Source of the DNA: Neodiprion pinetum
Lineage: Eukaryota > Arthropoda > Insecta > Hymenoptera > Diprionidae
NCBI RefSeq assembly: GCF_021155775.2
Contig: NC_060238.1
Span: 11,371,551-11,435,550, forward strand
Length of the DNA: 64,000 bases
Reading direction: 5' to 3'
Below the pieces are notes generated by a model. It made no database searches and was not told where the DNA came from. It saw nothing but the letters and a program-made list of their open reading frames with translations. This document shows, one piece after another, positions 43,514 through 55,092 of the stretch (within the stretch, counting starts at the first letter, position 1; the number at the start of each line of letters is the position of its first letter). The position numbers and the translations under genes are program-made.

Positions 43514-45209
43514 AGTCGGCGTCAGCGATCTGGGTCACGAAAGTTTTTTTGCTACCCTTAAAACCCTTTTTTCCAATTTTTATTGACCCCGTCTTATTTT
43601 CGCAATATTTTTTCGTGAATTTACCCACCCTTTCTGTCAATTTTTCCTGCACTAATACATGAAATTGTCCACCGGCATTCATTCTCATTACGGCAGAATC
43701 GCACCGAGCTCCATATGAATCGCGCAGGGCAAAGTTGACTCTTTTGCCACCTATAGCCTTGGCAACGTGTGAGTTGTATGACTCAGCTACGTTGTTATCC
43801 ACGTCCCATATGAGGCTCAATGCATGCTCACTGAGTCGATACATTGCCGATTGAATCTCTTGGAAGACACCAGTCAATTTCATATCCTCGACCAGGTTAA
43901 CTTCCCCTGGTTTGGGGTTACCGTCACAGAAGTAACCTCTCTCCGCACATGATCCATGTTCCCCGAAAACATGGTTCGGACTGTTTTTAATATCTTTGCG
44001 CAAATCCTCGACTCGAACGTAAAGTGGCTCATCAACTTGCCCTTTCCTGTAGCGAATTGCGGGAGTTACGGCATATCGTAGTCGCCTTAAGTTTTTGCGC
44101 AAATTATTACGTAGGATCACAGTACCAACCTTACGGTTGGTACAGAGATCCCGAAGTCGAGTATCATAGACGCGGAGAACATGGTTGCGGCATTCAATTT
44201 TTTTGACAAGTGCTTCCGGTCCATACGGAAGCGCATCGATAAGTTTTCGGTGAACACTACTATCCCCATCCCCAATTAATTTATCGTATTTAATACCGTG
44301 CATTTCTACGCTACACTTAAAACCCTCGACGATAATATCTAACTCCATCGCGGTACTAGAACCCGTCCAATTTTTCACACATTTATGTTCGCCTACAGAT
44401 GCCTCGGTATCACCCCGCTTCCTATCACACGTTGAACAATATTTATTTTTTACCCCAATGAATAAAACTTTTCTGGTTTTGAATCCCACTATTACTGCTA
44501 CACCTGATGGAGAGTTATATTTTGTCCTATACGATCTTTTTGCCCAAGACCCATCGGCGAAAACCGCTATGCAAGAGTACCCGTCCTCGTCAACGTCACC
44601 CGCCTCACGGGCCAACGTAGCTTCTTCCCTACCTGCCTCTAGCATTTGCTCCCGTGAAATGTCGTGATACGTATCGCTAACTATCCTATGAAATTTCTTC
44701 CAAGTTTCTTCAGCCATACATGGCATATCTACCGATGCACTAATCTCTGCGAGTTGAGAAAAACCACCACCTGTGGACAATACACCGGATACTATAGCTG
44801 CATTGACGCTTGAGGAACCTGAACTAGAATTCTCTGACGTTATTGATTTGACTAAATTACACATACTACATTTGAAGGTGATGGTGGTAATGAATCCTGT
44901 CCGGCTTTCGGATATTGGACACATGTCTGCAAAAGTACAATCAAAAGGGGAGTGACGACCAATTTTTGTAATGCTATCTAAAGAATGCCTAATGTCTACT
45001 ATTCTTCTCCCAGTCGACTCCAATGGGGGACTTGGTTCGGCCTTGGCATTACCGACTACAAGCAAATTTGAATTCATGTCTTCGACAACATTACTTTCGG
45101 TCGCAGGCTGGATACTCACGAAATCCTCCGCGGTGTTGTATTCAGTCGTCTCGTCGTCCTTTCTCGCGTACTGTATTGGAGATTCAGGCATTGTCTCCGA
45201 GCGAAACAA
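43473..45209 (-). CDS. Mutator-like transposase (PF20700-type domain)
   Basis: 578 codons without stop. A Ser/Glu-rich N terminus (about 1-85) is followed by a CxxC segment (FKCSMCNLVKS). Next comes the transposase core: VFADGSWAKRSYR with a catalytic-type Asp, YNSPSGVAVIVGF, KNKYCSTCDRKRG, then LIGDGDSSVHRKL with a second Asp, and KIECRNHVLRVY. A distal NVAESYNSHVAKAIGG block may carry the Glu. This layout matches the Mutator-like transposase domain often found beside YqaJ in arthropods and cnidarians. Upstream, the same frame reads back to 45467 with a single in-frame TAG at about 45219, so the true N terminus may be broken. Confidence 0.78.
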   Translation of the reverse strand: MFRSETMPESPIQYARKDDETTEYNTAEDFVSIQPATESNVVEDMNSNLLVVGNAKAEPSPPLESTGRRIVDIRHSLDSITKIGRHSPFDCTFADMCPISESRTGFITTITFKCSMCNLVKSITSENSSSGSSSVNAAIVSGVLSTGGGFSQLAEISASVDMPCMAEETWKKFHRIVSDTYHDISREQMLEAGREEATLAREAGDVDEDGYSCIAVFADGSWAKRSYRTKYNSPSGVAVIVGFKTRKVLFIGVKNKYCSTCDRKRGDTEASVGEHKCVKNWTGSSTAMELDIIVEGFKCSVEMHGIKYDKLIGDGDSSVHRKLIDALPYGPEALVKKIECRNHVLRVYDTRLRDLCTNRKVGTVILRNNLRKNLRRLRYAVTPAIRYRKGQVDEPLYVRVEDLRKDIKNSPNHVFGEHGSCAERGYFCDGNPKPGEVNLVEDMKLTGVFQEIQSAMYRLSEHALSLIWDVDNNVAESYNSHVAKAIGGKRVNFALRDSYGARCDSAVMRMNAGGQFHVLVQEKLTERVGKFTKKYCENKTGSIKIGKKGFKGSKKTFVTQIADADYGPDAACPRQSGG

Positions 45210-45588
45210 ATCGGTATCCTAAAATTCGTCGGCAAGTACGGCCTCATTAAACGGAGCAACATCTTCTGTTACCTCTTCCGCTGAAGTCATTACTTCGCGA
45301 ACCATTTCTCCGTCGTTTTGTTGGCTCGCAGCAATTCTACACGTGAAAAAATTTGGAAATGCATGGACGCGAGAAAAAAATTTTAGCATTAAATTATAAT
45401 GACCACAAATATAATCAGTAACCAAAATGACCAGGTCCCAGGAGACGGTGGATCGAAGAATGCCCAAATTTGCCGCGCAACGATAATTAGGGAATAGCAG
45501 ATCAGGAATACTTTCACAGTATCACTGTTATATAATATATATATAGTAAATCTTATCGTCTTGTCATTTTTTTTTTTTTTTTTTACTA

Positions 45589-45642
45589 GGGGCTTCGCCC
45601 CTGCGCGCTTCGCGCGCCAACCACATCTCGGCGCTGCGCGCC
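45589..45642. repeat. Cluster of three perfect GC hairpins beside a T20 run
   Basis: GGGGC-TTC-GCCCC (45589-45601), GCGCGC-TTC-GCGCGC (45603-45617) and GGCGC-TGC-GCGCC (45630-45642), preceded by about 20 T (45567-45584). On the minus strand this reads hairpin-hairpin-hairpin-poly(A), like the 3' end of a small retroposed repeat. Similar GCGAAGCGCG/GGGGCGAAGCCCC strings are, as I recall, dispersed in insect genomes. Confidence 0.6.
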
Positions 45643-45695
45643 TCGCTATTTCCTTACGCATTGTCTAGTAGACAGGCGAATTCCTTCATGTTGAT

Positions 45696-47089
45696 TTAAT
45701 GACAGGTCCTGCACTTGCTGTCCACTTCAATTCCTTCTGTGCTTACTTTTCTTTTTTTCATCAATCTAAGCTTCCATTCGTTGGTTAAAAATTGGTGTTC
45801 CTTTTCTATCGATATCTGTCTATCTCCTTGACTTGCTGAATTATTTTTGCTACCGCTCTGCCCGTTATTCTCCATAATCACCTTCTTGATATTTTTTTTT
45901 CTCTATATTTATGTTGCTGTTCACTCCGTAAAACACCTCTTTTTCTTGTGGTCAACATCTGTCATGGTCGTCCCCTTGCCTGGTTATAGGTATATTTGTT
46001 TATTATTATTCTCTGGCTTATTTGGTTCTTCGCACTTTAAATTTCATTTTCCTTTTTCCTTCGTGATACTTTCGACCATCCACCATCTTCATCGCCTTGT
46101 CTGCTGGTTGAAACTCCTCCTTTCTGTTCGTTGGTTGAAAAGCCAGTATGATATTTATTGTTCGCTTCCCTATATTTTCGCTGCTGTTCCCGTCGTCTAA
46201 TTTTTCGCTCTTCTATGTACGTCACATTGGTTGGTCGTCCACTCGATTTATTTTCCGAATCAATCATCGCAATCGATTTTTCTAATTCTTCGACACCCTT
46301 CGTTGAATTATTTTTACTGCCGCTCTGCCGGTTATTCTCCAAAATCACCTTCTTTATATTATTTTTTTCTCTATATTTGCGTTGATGTTCATTCCGCAAA
46401 ACACCTCTTTCTCTTGTGGTCAACATCGATCCTGGTCGTCCTCTTTCCTGGTTATTCAAATATTTGGTGGATATTATTCTATGGCTTATTTGGTTCTTCG
46501 CACTTACAATTTTATTTTCCTCTTTCTTTTGTGATACTTCCGACCATCCACCATCTTCATCGCCTTGTCTGCTGCTTGAAACTCCTCCTTTCTCCATTGT
46601 CATCGTAAATCCTGGCTGTCCTTTTGACTGTTTGGTGATATATTTTGATTTACTATTATTTGATTGTTACTTTTCATACTTATTACTCACTATCTGAATT
46701 TTATTTTGGTTCTGCAAGACATCAAAGTGTCCACTGTCTCCGTCGCCGGTGAAGAGTAGCGAGAATTGTGTTTCATTTTGTGATCCGATCCGGTGTGGAT
46801 GAATTTGTTCTTTGCGATACACGATTAAACATATCTTAAAAATATCCGCAGCTGCATGTATTGCATTTTTATTCATATGTGTTTTGTAATCACCTGGTCA
46901 CCTAATCACAGCACCGTTTGACTCATTACCTGTAATAAAACCCGCAAATGTAGACCAATTATCCACTATATTTGATACATTACTCTGTCTCACCTCTGCG
47001 TGTCGATCTTGAGTGCCGTATACACAATACGCCAACGCGCGAAAAAGACAATTCCTGTCGGGAATCATCTTGATAATTTTCGTTTGCAT
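45696..47089 (-). pseudogene. OTU-type cysteine protease with basic GRP repeats, broken
   Basis: From 47089: MIPDRNCLFRALAYCVYG (the Cys box; the usual D-G-N-C is D-R-N-C), then after an in-frame TGA (46898-46900) AADIFKICLIVY and GHFDVL (the catalytic His), ending TAA at 46667. The same frame continues (46603-46037) with repeats: GRPGSMLTTRERGVLRNEHQ and GRPTNVTYIEERKIRRREQQ, each followed by RKYRE. A third copy lies near 45985-45900 in a shifted frame. These basic modules resemble DNA-binding AT-hook-like segments. OTU domains remove ubiquitin and occur in several transposon groups. Three or more stops make it non-functional here. Confidence 0.72.
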
Positions 47090-47237
47090 GTTCTTTTTTT
47101 GCGCGTCAGAAACAGATACCTATAAAGATATTTGTCAAAGACTGTCATAAACAGCCGATGACAGCTGTCAAAGGGTTTGCTAGATGCTTTTTGTTCTGTT
47201 TTCGGGATCTCACCCCACCGCCAACTTCATGCGTATA

Positions 47238-47312
47238 CTATTGTTATTTTAATCTTTTTTTACTATTGTTATTATAATCTTTTTTTACTATTGTTATTAT
47301 AATCTTTTTCTA
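47238..47312 (+). repeat. Short tandem repeat, ~25 bp x 3
   Basis: Three units of ACTATTGTTATTATAATCTTTTT just before the Gypsy-2B insertion. Confidence 0.75.
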
Positions 47313-47482
47313 CGTTCATTTGTTTGAAACTTTTTTATTAGACGGAGAGATTTAGTGGCACTTGTCGGGTCTTTTTAAAACAAGCACAAAAAAATACAAG
47401 TCGAGCCATATCAATGTTGTAATGGCAATATCGAAATGGGCCCGCCAAGTACCACTCACTGCAATTTTTTTTTTCTTCTCAA

Positions 47483-47919
47483 TGTTACGTCCTCCAGACT
47501 TCATATTCCTTTCCCACGCTCTTAATTACCTTACGCTCTGTAGTCTACCCTTATCGTTCGCGAGTCAGCAGGTTCTCCTATAACTCGCGGCCAGCTCGCC
47601 TGCTACATCCGGCAGAAGCAGGCAGATCCATCCCAGCACTTAAGCAAGACACCTATCCCTCTAAATCAAGACCCTACCCTTTTTCCCTTGACCGACTCCG
47701 TTGCATTGACCACGAATAAACAATCATATACTTTGAATCGTTTACCTTCCCTTAATACCGATCCCTTTCTATTCCATTCCCTTCCTGCATTGGAAGTAGT
47801 AGCACGCGAGTGCATAGTCGACGTGAACGGACCCTACAATAGCCAAATAACACCTTGGCTGGGCGTGGAGTAAGCTCCGATTACCGCTCATCGGAGCCTA
47901 CGCAATCTACCCCGTAACA
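47483..47919 (+). repeat. Gypsy-2B 5' LTR
   Basis: 437 bp, matching 55171-55607 except for scattered substitutions (for example TTAATTACC versus TTAGTTACC). About 2% divergence points to a moderately recent insertion. Confidence 0.95.
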
Positions 47920-47922
47920 TTT

Positions 47923-47934
47923 TGGTGGCAGCGG
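47923..47934 (+). other. Gypsy-2B primer binding site, tRNA-Leu type
   Basis: TGGTGGCAGCGG, three bases after the LTR, complements the 3' end of tRNA-Leu(AAG) as I recall it (…CCGCTGCCA plus CCA). It differs from the tRNA-Lys sites of the other LTR elements here. Confidence 0.7.
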
Positions 47935-48588
47935 TTTTGCCCGTCGACCTACCCGTCAGTGCAGTGCTGCATGTTTTCTACGAAAGTGTTCAGTGCTCAA
48001 AATTTCCAACGCCGTATCAATCAGTGATAGCCGTGTTACGAACAAACTCCGGCCCACGAGGTACTGTGACAGGCATGCAGAACCTATTCAACTCGCCACG
48101 GACACAGGCTCTGCAAACAGTCCCCAATTTCAATAACTCCGTCACATTTTGGTACTATTGAAATTCATCGATACGTACGACGTCGAATAACTGTGTAGCG
48201 AGTGGAAATTCAGTGCGATAGCCAAGTTAAGCCGCACACCGCATCTGAACACATCACCCTTCGAACCGACAAATATTGAATGGACCCTTCCCGCTCATTC
48301 GGACTCCTGCAACCCTGTTAAGACGAGAACCTGAACCCGAAAGTGACATCGCCCTAAGACCTGGATTACCACACTTATTTATCAACACGCCACAGAGTAC
48401 CTCATCTATACCCTCCTCGTGCCGACGCATGACGTGTATCGCCTCTTCAAGTTTCACCTGCGTCCAGCTGCCTAGAACCATGCTGTACTCTGTTTTTGCG
48501 TTTACCTTCGCCCTGTAAGTCTATTCTAAGTCTTAGTATTAAGTTGATATTTTTATTCCTGTACTTGCAATACCCTGCTTAAATCAAC

Positions 48589-48922
48589 ATGGCACCAACT
48601 AACGAAACTGGTTCAAATTTTTGGTCAGTAAAAGATGTCTTGCCGACAATCCCCCCTTTTGACGGCCACAACATGCCCTTTGACTCATTTGTAGAACAAT
48701 TACGTCACGTAGAGACTCTTATAAAAGCTTCGGATAAAATGACTTTCGCCAAATTTGCGACAATTGTAATCGCAGAGGCCACACAGTAGACCGATGTAGA
48801 TCCTTTCCGAGTAATAACCAAGGCAATGCAGGCTCAAATGAACATTTGAACGGGAACATCGCCCGCGGGGAGAACGCGCCCGCGAGCAATGCAAACAACT
48901 AGCGTTCCGATCTTCAAGTCAT
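48589..48922 (+). pseudogene. gag: Gypsy-2B Gag remnant with internal deletion
   Basis: ATG at 48589 opens a normal Gag start (PPFDGHNMPFDSFVEQLRHV). After about 60 codons the sequence jumps, near 48760, straight to the third zinc knuckle seen in Gypsy-2A (compare 26575). The capsid core, Pro-rich linker and first two knuckles are therefore missing, and the junction is out of frame. 47935-48588 is an untranslated leader without a clear ORF. Confidence 0.82.
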
Positions 48923-51808
48923 ATCCTCATAACAGCTTCAGCTGACCCTCCACTAATTTCGATCGACACCCCCGAGCTAATAAAAATATTTACATTTATT
49001 ATTGACACCGGTGCAGACGTCAACTTGGTCAAAGAAAGTTCCGTTAGGCCCCTCGTACGACGAACAACCGACGAACGTTTGACGCTGACTGGTATAACAG
49101 ACAAAAAGACGCAAACTATCGCAAAAACGGAAATACGTTTTAATAATAAATCCCATACCTTTCACTTGGTCCCTGACTCGTTTCCGATTCCGCACGACGG
49201 CATCTTAGGCCAGCCCTTCTTACGAAAAGAGAAAGCAACTATTTCTTTCAACTCAAACTCGGTGATGCTTGGATCCTCATTGCCAATCCACTTTAGTAAA
49301 TTCGATGAACCCTCGTCCGCGCCCAAAAAAACGCGCGTATTTACAATACAGGCCCGTACCGTGAAAGCCATCCCACTAATAGTTGCGAACCCAGACACTA
49401 AAGTAGGTTACCTTAAACGCATCGATTTAGGCAACAATGTTCTATGTGGTGAAGCGTTAGTTGAAAACCAGAACGGCATCGCTTACTCGTACGCGTTCAA
49501 TTGTAACGAATCTGCCGTAGAGATAAGACCCCCAACAGTAACCTTAGACGAGTTCGACGAGTCACTGAGTACAGTCATGTCCAACGCTACGCCCACTGCA
49601 TCGAGTAACCACCACAGCGATGCCCGCGCCAAAACCCTCGTTTCGCACCCAGGCTCTCTCCTCAGCAACTCATTAATTGTTTCTGCCGCCAAGCGTACAT
49701 CGCGACCGACTAATAATCCCCCCTCCTGCCCCATCCAGTCCACTGACCTCGCGCAACTGCAATCCGATCCTCCTATCCCTGACGACAGTACACCCTGTCC
49801 CGGTGCCGCAACAGTGCTCTTGACTGACAGTAGGTCAGAAAGATTGGACGTCCTAAAGAACAGCTTACATCTTGATCATTTGAATGAGACCGAAAAACAA
49901 TCTATATTCAACCTCGTAACAGAATTTAACCATCTCTTTTACCTCCCAGGTGATAAATTAGGCCACACCAATTTATCTCATCACACTATCCCCACGATGG
50001 ACAATACGCCTATTTATACCAAACAATACCGTTTTCCCAAAATTCACAAAGACGAAATCGAATCCCAAGTTGATAAACTACTCAATCAAAATCTTATTAA
50101 ACATTCCTCATCTCCGTATAATTCCCCGGTGTGGATCGTTCCAAAAAAACCGGATAGTGACGGCAATAAACGATGGCGTATGGTAATCAACTACAGAAAA
50201 CTTGACGAAAAAACAGTCGGCGACGCATACCCCATGCCCGATATCACGGAAATCCTTGACCAGCTTGGCTCAGCTAAATTCTTTTCCACATTCGACCTTG
50301 CTTCCGGGTTTCACCAAATTCCCATGCATCCGGACCACAGCACGAAAACTGCATTTTCGACACCTAGAGGCCATTATGAATTTTCTCGTATGCCCTTTGG
50401 ACTAAAGAACGCCCCCGCCACGTTTCAAAGGCTCATGGACCAAGTCCTTCTAGGCCTACAAGGCAACGAGATGTTCGTATATTTAGATGACATAGTTATT
50501 TACGCTCGAAACTTGCAAGAACATGAAATTAAATTTCGGAAATTAATGAAGCGACTAACCGCTGCTGGTTTAACTCTACAGCCAGACAAGTGCGAATTCT
50601 TGCGCAAGGAAGTCGTTTACCTCGGACACCTCATAACTGAGTCAGGAGTAAAACCTGACCCTGGTAAATTAATAGCTGTAAAAGAGTATCCTGTCCCCAA
50701 AAGTCCCAAAAACGTTAGACAGTTCCTTGGCCTTTTAGGTTATTACCGAAGATTTGTTCCAAATTTTGGAAAAATTGCTAAATGCCTTAACAATTTAACG
50801 AAGAAGGATACCCCTTTCATCTGGACGTCCGAACACCAGTCTGCCTTCGAAACCTTACGCGATTGTTTATGCAAAGAATCAATTCTACAACACCCGGACT
50901 TCAACAAACCATTTGCGCTCACTACAGACGCGTCAAAATTCGCGATAGGTGCAGTTCTCAGTCAAGATAAAGACGGTGCCGACCCACCGGTAGCATACGC
51001 ATCCCGAGCCCTCAAGCCCGCTGAATTAAACTACTCGGTACCTGATGAAGAATTCTTAGCCGCCTACTGGAGTATGAATCACTTCCGCCCCTACATCTAT
51101 GGTCAGAAGTTCACTTCAATAACAGACCACGAGCCACTCAAATGGGTAAAAAGCGTCAAGAAGCCTAATTCCCGTTTATTACGATGGAGCTTAGAACTAG
51201 CAGAGTACGACGTTGATACGAAATACAAGTCCGGAAAATCTAATACCAACGCTGATGCTCTGTCCAGGAACGCACCGCCCGACACCGCTCAAATTCTTCC
51301 CATAGATGCAAAACGCCCCCGTCCAACGACTGAAGCCTCTAGCGATAAACCAAAAAAACGCACTAAAAAGACTCATCAGTACCCCAGACGCCCTCGACAG
51401 ACCACAGACGAGTCCACCAACCCAGCTCCACTGAAACACCCTAAAATCTCACAACCCTGTAAGATGATATACTCCTCTGATGCCTCTGATTCCTCTGATC
51501 TCTCCGACGATGAGTTCAGCGATAAAGAAACTCCGTTGCTCAAAACCCCTCTCGTTACCCCGGCACCGATCCCAGAACATCACCAACCTAAACGCCATCG
51601 CGAAACAAATTCTTCAACAAATCCTGGGCCTCATAAAAGACCATACCTGAGCTATTTTTCAGATTCTTCCCTTAGCTCGGATGACTTACAGACCCCAGAA
51701 ACTGAATCAGGAACCGATGACCTTTGTCCAACCACCGATTTACCGGGCCCTGCTTATAGCGATTTCCTCATAGAAAGCGAAACTTTTCCTCTCATGCGTA
51801 ATAGACGT

Positions 51809-52217
51809 ATCAAAGAAATAAAAGCTGACCTATTACAGCAAAAGGATAACTTGGCTCATTGCATATCGGCTGACTGCCAAATGTCAAAAGGAATCGCTTC
51901 AGAACTGACAGAACGTAGATTCATAAACCGCGAACAACTTAGAGAATTCGACCCGACTGTGACTGACGTTATTTCTGTGGTACATGGAAACCGGAAAATC
52001 TATAACCTAGTTACGAAGTCCAAATACAGCGACAAACCTTTGCCCCACGTTTTTTTTGACACCTTGGTTAACTTTAGGAAAACCTTGCAAGAAGATGGCG
52101 TAACATCCGTCTCGATACCATTGATAGGTTGCGGACTTGACAAATTAGAATGGAGCGCGGTACGCAGAATGATCCATTACGTTTTCAAAAATTCGAAAAT
52201 AAGAATCACCGTTTGCC
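51809..52217 (+). other. Macrodomain 1 (TARG1/OARD1-like) inside Gypsy-2B Pol
   Basis: About 136 residues. Blocks in order: KADLLQQKDNLAHCISADCQ, MSKGIASEL, KIYNLVTKSKYSDKP, VTSVSIPLIGCGLDKLEW and KIRITVC. This order and wording match macrodomains of the OARD1/TARG1 type, where a Lys in the LITK-like strand and the Asp of IGCGLD catalyse removal of ADP-ribose; both positions are kept. In Gypsy-2A (62690-63090) IGCGLD has become IGRGLD. Assignment is by pattern recognition from memory. Confidence 0.82.
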
Positions 52218-52734
52218 GCCTCGACTCTCCGCTTCCTGCCACCGCGCGCCCCTGCATTACACCCCCACCCGTTTATACTAACCTCCCTGACCCTGTCCCT
52301 TCCACATCTGGATAACCCCCCCGCCGCCATCTGCGAAAGGAATCGGAACGTCCGACTAAACCTGCAGCACCTCGTCCGATTCCACCTCCACCCCCACCCA
52401 CTGACGTCATCATGCCCTCCCCTGTCGGGCCTCCGCGTCCCGCTAGGAGATACCCCCCCGCTACTTCCAGGCCGACGAACCCTTCCTTACACTCCTGTTC
52501 CCCTCCCCCCTCGCCCCTCCCGCCCACCTCTGATAACGACGACAGTTCCGACTTGCTCACAGACGCTGAATACTATACGTGCACTCAACAATTCGACTCC
52601 CATATGGAAATTACTGACCATAACCATGACAGTGCTCTCAACACTAACGATGATCAAATTAATGACCCTCACGGTTTCGCATATTTTATTGACAACTTGG
52701 ACGACATCCCAGTATCGGACAATGTCAAAGATAC

Positions 52735-53136
52735 CAATGATGGACTTTTGATGCTCAAAACCAACTATGCGCACTTCATATCTACAGACTGCGCTTTGAT
52801 CAAAGGTATACCAGCCCAACTTGCCGGCGAGAATATGGTTGACCCAAAAATAGTAATGAGGCCTCGTCCGCGAAAATTTGATATCATTGAATCTAAGCAC
52901 AATAGTCGACGTATTTTCACCCTAGTATTGAAAACAAAAGGCTCAGATAAATGCGATCTATACGATATCTTCAAGCTATTGTCCAAACTGAAAACGGCTT
53001 TAGCCGATTCAAACCTAAAGTCTCTTGCCCTCCCGATAACCGATGACAGTTTAGACGCTCTCGATCCTCGCGTTATCCGAAAACTTCTATCCTATATTTT
53101 CGCGGACTTAGAAATTCAAATCATCCTTTGTCGAAA
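52735..53136 (+). other. Macrodomain 2 (degenerate) inside Gypsy-2B Pol
   Basis: Same block order as macrodomain 1: LKTNYAHFISTDCALIKGIP, RRIFTLVLKTKGSDK, DIFKLLSKLKTALADSNLKS and IQIILC, so a probable tandem duplicate. The IGCGLD loop is replaced by ITDDSLD, so ADP-ribose hydrolysis is unlikely. It could be a binding or structural module. The same version is in Gypsy-2A (63600-63935), so the change predates both copies. Confidence 0.7.
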
Positions 53137-54199
53137 TACGACTGTCATCCCAGACGAATGTTTACGAAAAGAAATAATCAGAGAATGCCACGAATCGTTG
53201 ATCGGCGGTCATCAAGGTGTCACTAAAATATATAACCGCATTAGACAAAAGTATTTTTGGCCCCGTATGAAAGAACAAATCCAAGATTCCATAAGAACTT
53301 GCGAGAGTTGCCAAAGAAAAAAATTGGTCAGAGTAAAAACCAAATTGCCAATGATGATAACGGACACGCCTGCCGATGCATTCGACAAAGTGGCATTAGA
53401 TATTGTTGGACCTCTACCCCTTACTAAATCGAACAACAAATATCTTTTGACGATACAATGCAATTTGACAAAATTCCTGGACGCCATCCCTTTACCTGAT
53501 GCCACCGCCAAAACTATAGGCGCAGCATTCGCAAAAGAATACATTACACGTTACGGTGCTCCTCGAGCAATACTGACAGACCAAGGACAGAATTTTATGA
53601 GCACAGTCATCAAACATCTTTGTAAACTTTTCAAAATCAAGCAAATACGAACCACAGCTTACCGCCCACAGTCTAACGGATCGCTAGAACGCAGTCACCT
53701 TGTTCTCACTGAGCACATCAAACACTACACGGATGCTGGTAAAGACTGGGACGATTACATCCGCTTTGCAATTTTTTGTTATAACACCGCGAAGCACGAA
53801 GGTACTAACTTCACCCCCCACTAACTAATTTTTGGCTCTCAAGCCAGACTCCCAACAGACGCGAACCCTGCCAGCGCGTATACTCGTTCCTACGATTCCT
53901 TCCTTCTAGACTTAATCGCTAATCTATCCAGCATACGAAAACACGCCGCGTCCAACCTACAACAAGCAAAGCATCGTTCCAAGACGTATTACGACCGTAA
54001 CGTCAACAGCCAAAATTTCGAAGCAGGTCAAAAGGTCTATCTACTGAACGAAACCCGATCCAAATTCGACGACCACTATAAAGGAGTGTATACGATTAAA
54101 CGTATAATTGACAATATTAACGCTGAAATTTGGATTACCCCCCGAAAAACTAAAATCGTCCATTTCAATAAATTGAAATTGGCACACTTAACCGACTAA

Positions 54200-54718
54200 T
54201 TGACCTGGACCGACGCTTGAACGAATACGAACTTGACCTGTCCAGTTTAGTAGACGCTATCCCCTAAGCCCAAAAAGGTATCGTCCAACCTAAAATTCTA
54301 TCACCAGAACAAATTATTTCCAGCCTTAAACATATCCCTCACCCGCGTCGTACAAAACCCCGATTTCCTACGCGCCATGCCATCCACCACCCGCACCTAG
54401 AAATAATACCATTTCCTGATGACCTGCCTACTCGCTCTTCGTCGCTGCTCCGGACCCAATCGGAAATTGAAATGACGGAACTAGGCATACTTAAGCCGCG
54501 TAAATTGCTCCCCGAGCAAAGCCTTAACGATAGCTCCGAACCACTCGAAGTTTGGCGCTAAGCCCTCCGCCATTAGCAATTATATTCTTTCATTGCCTTA
54601 TTCTGCCCATAATAATCTGCAGCCATAATATAATCATCAGCACGTTGCATAAGTTTCGTTTATAACATACACAATATCTATCATATATACAATATCTATC
54701 ATATATACCACCACATTT
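54200..54718 (+). other. Gypsy-2B region after pol
   Basis: No long ORF. The first ~360 bases read in pieces as a Pro/Arg-rich protein but with stops. AT-rich after 54600 with a duplicated ATATACAATATCTATCAT. No env-like features. Confidence 0.45.
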
Positions 54719-55092
54719 ATAAGATGTCATTTATAAATTTTTTTTTTATTCAAATGTATACTAACCCACTTGAACGCGCACTAACATCTAGGCGCTATAT
54801 TTTAAGACTCCTCCTTGTAATATTCTGTAAGTGATTCAGTACGATAAGATGTCATTTATAATTTTTTTTCTTTTATTCAAATGTATACCAACCCACTTAA
54901 ACGCGCACTAACATCTAGGCGCTATATTTTAAGACCCTTCTTTGTAATATTCTGTAAGTGATTCAGTACGATAAGATGTCATTTATAAAATTTTTTTTTT
55001 ATTCAAATGTACACTAACCCACTTAAACGCGCACTAACATCTAGGCGCTAGATTTTAAGACCTTTCTTTGTAATATTCTGTAAGTGAGTCAC
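54719..55092 (+). repeat. Three tandem repeats of ~126 bp in the Gypsy-2B 3' region
   Basis: Units start AAGATGTCATTTATAAA at 54721, 54846 and 54973. Each includes CACTTAAACGCGCACTAACATC, CTAGGCGCTA and TGTAATATTCTGTAAGTGA with small changes. They lie just before the PPT. Confidence 0.9.

Larger units (their letters stand above)
48920..54199 (+). pseudogene. pol: Gypsy-2B Pol: protease, RT, RNase H, two macrodomains, integrase
   Basis: One frame of about 1760 codons, stopped only at 52313-52315 (TAA, where Gypsy-2A has TTA) and 53822-53824 (TAA). Protease IIDTGADVNLV (49005). RT with DLASGFHQI and FVYLDDIVIYA (50475-50500). RNase H with LTTDASKFAIGAVLS (50920). A Ser/Asp/Pro-rich linker spans 51290-51790. 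Macrodomain 1 is at 51809-52217, a second Pro-rich linker follows, and macrodomain 2 is at 52735-53136. Integrase has an HHCC domain (CHESLIGGHQG, CESCQ) and D,D,E in LDIVGPL, LTDQGQNF and GSLERSH. After the second stop the same frame holds the integrase C terminus (YYDRNV, GQKVYLLNE). Catalytic motifs are otherwise intact. Confidence 0.92.

Noticed and set aside
54719..55092. Tandem 126-bp repeats considered as a satellite array
   Set aside because: Only three units, placed between pol and the PPT of Gypsy-2B, so they belong to the element's 3' region.
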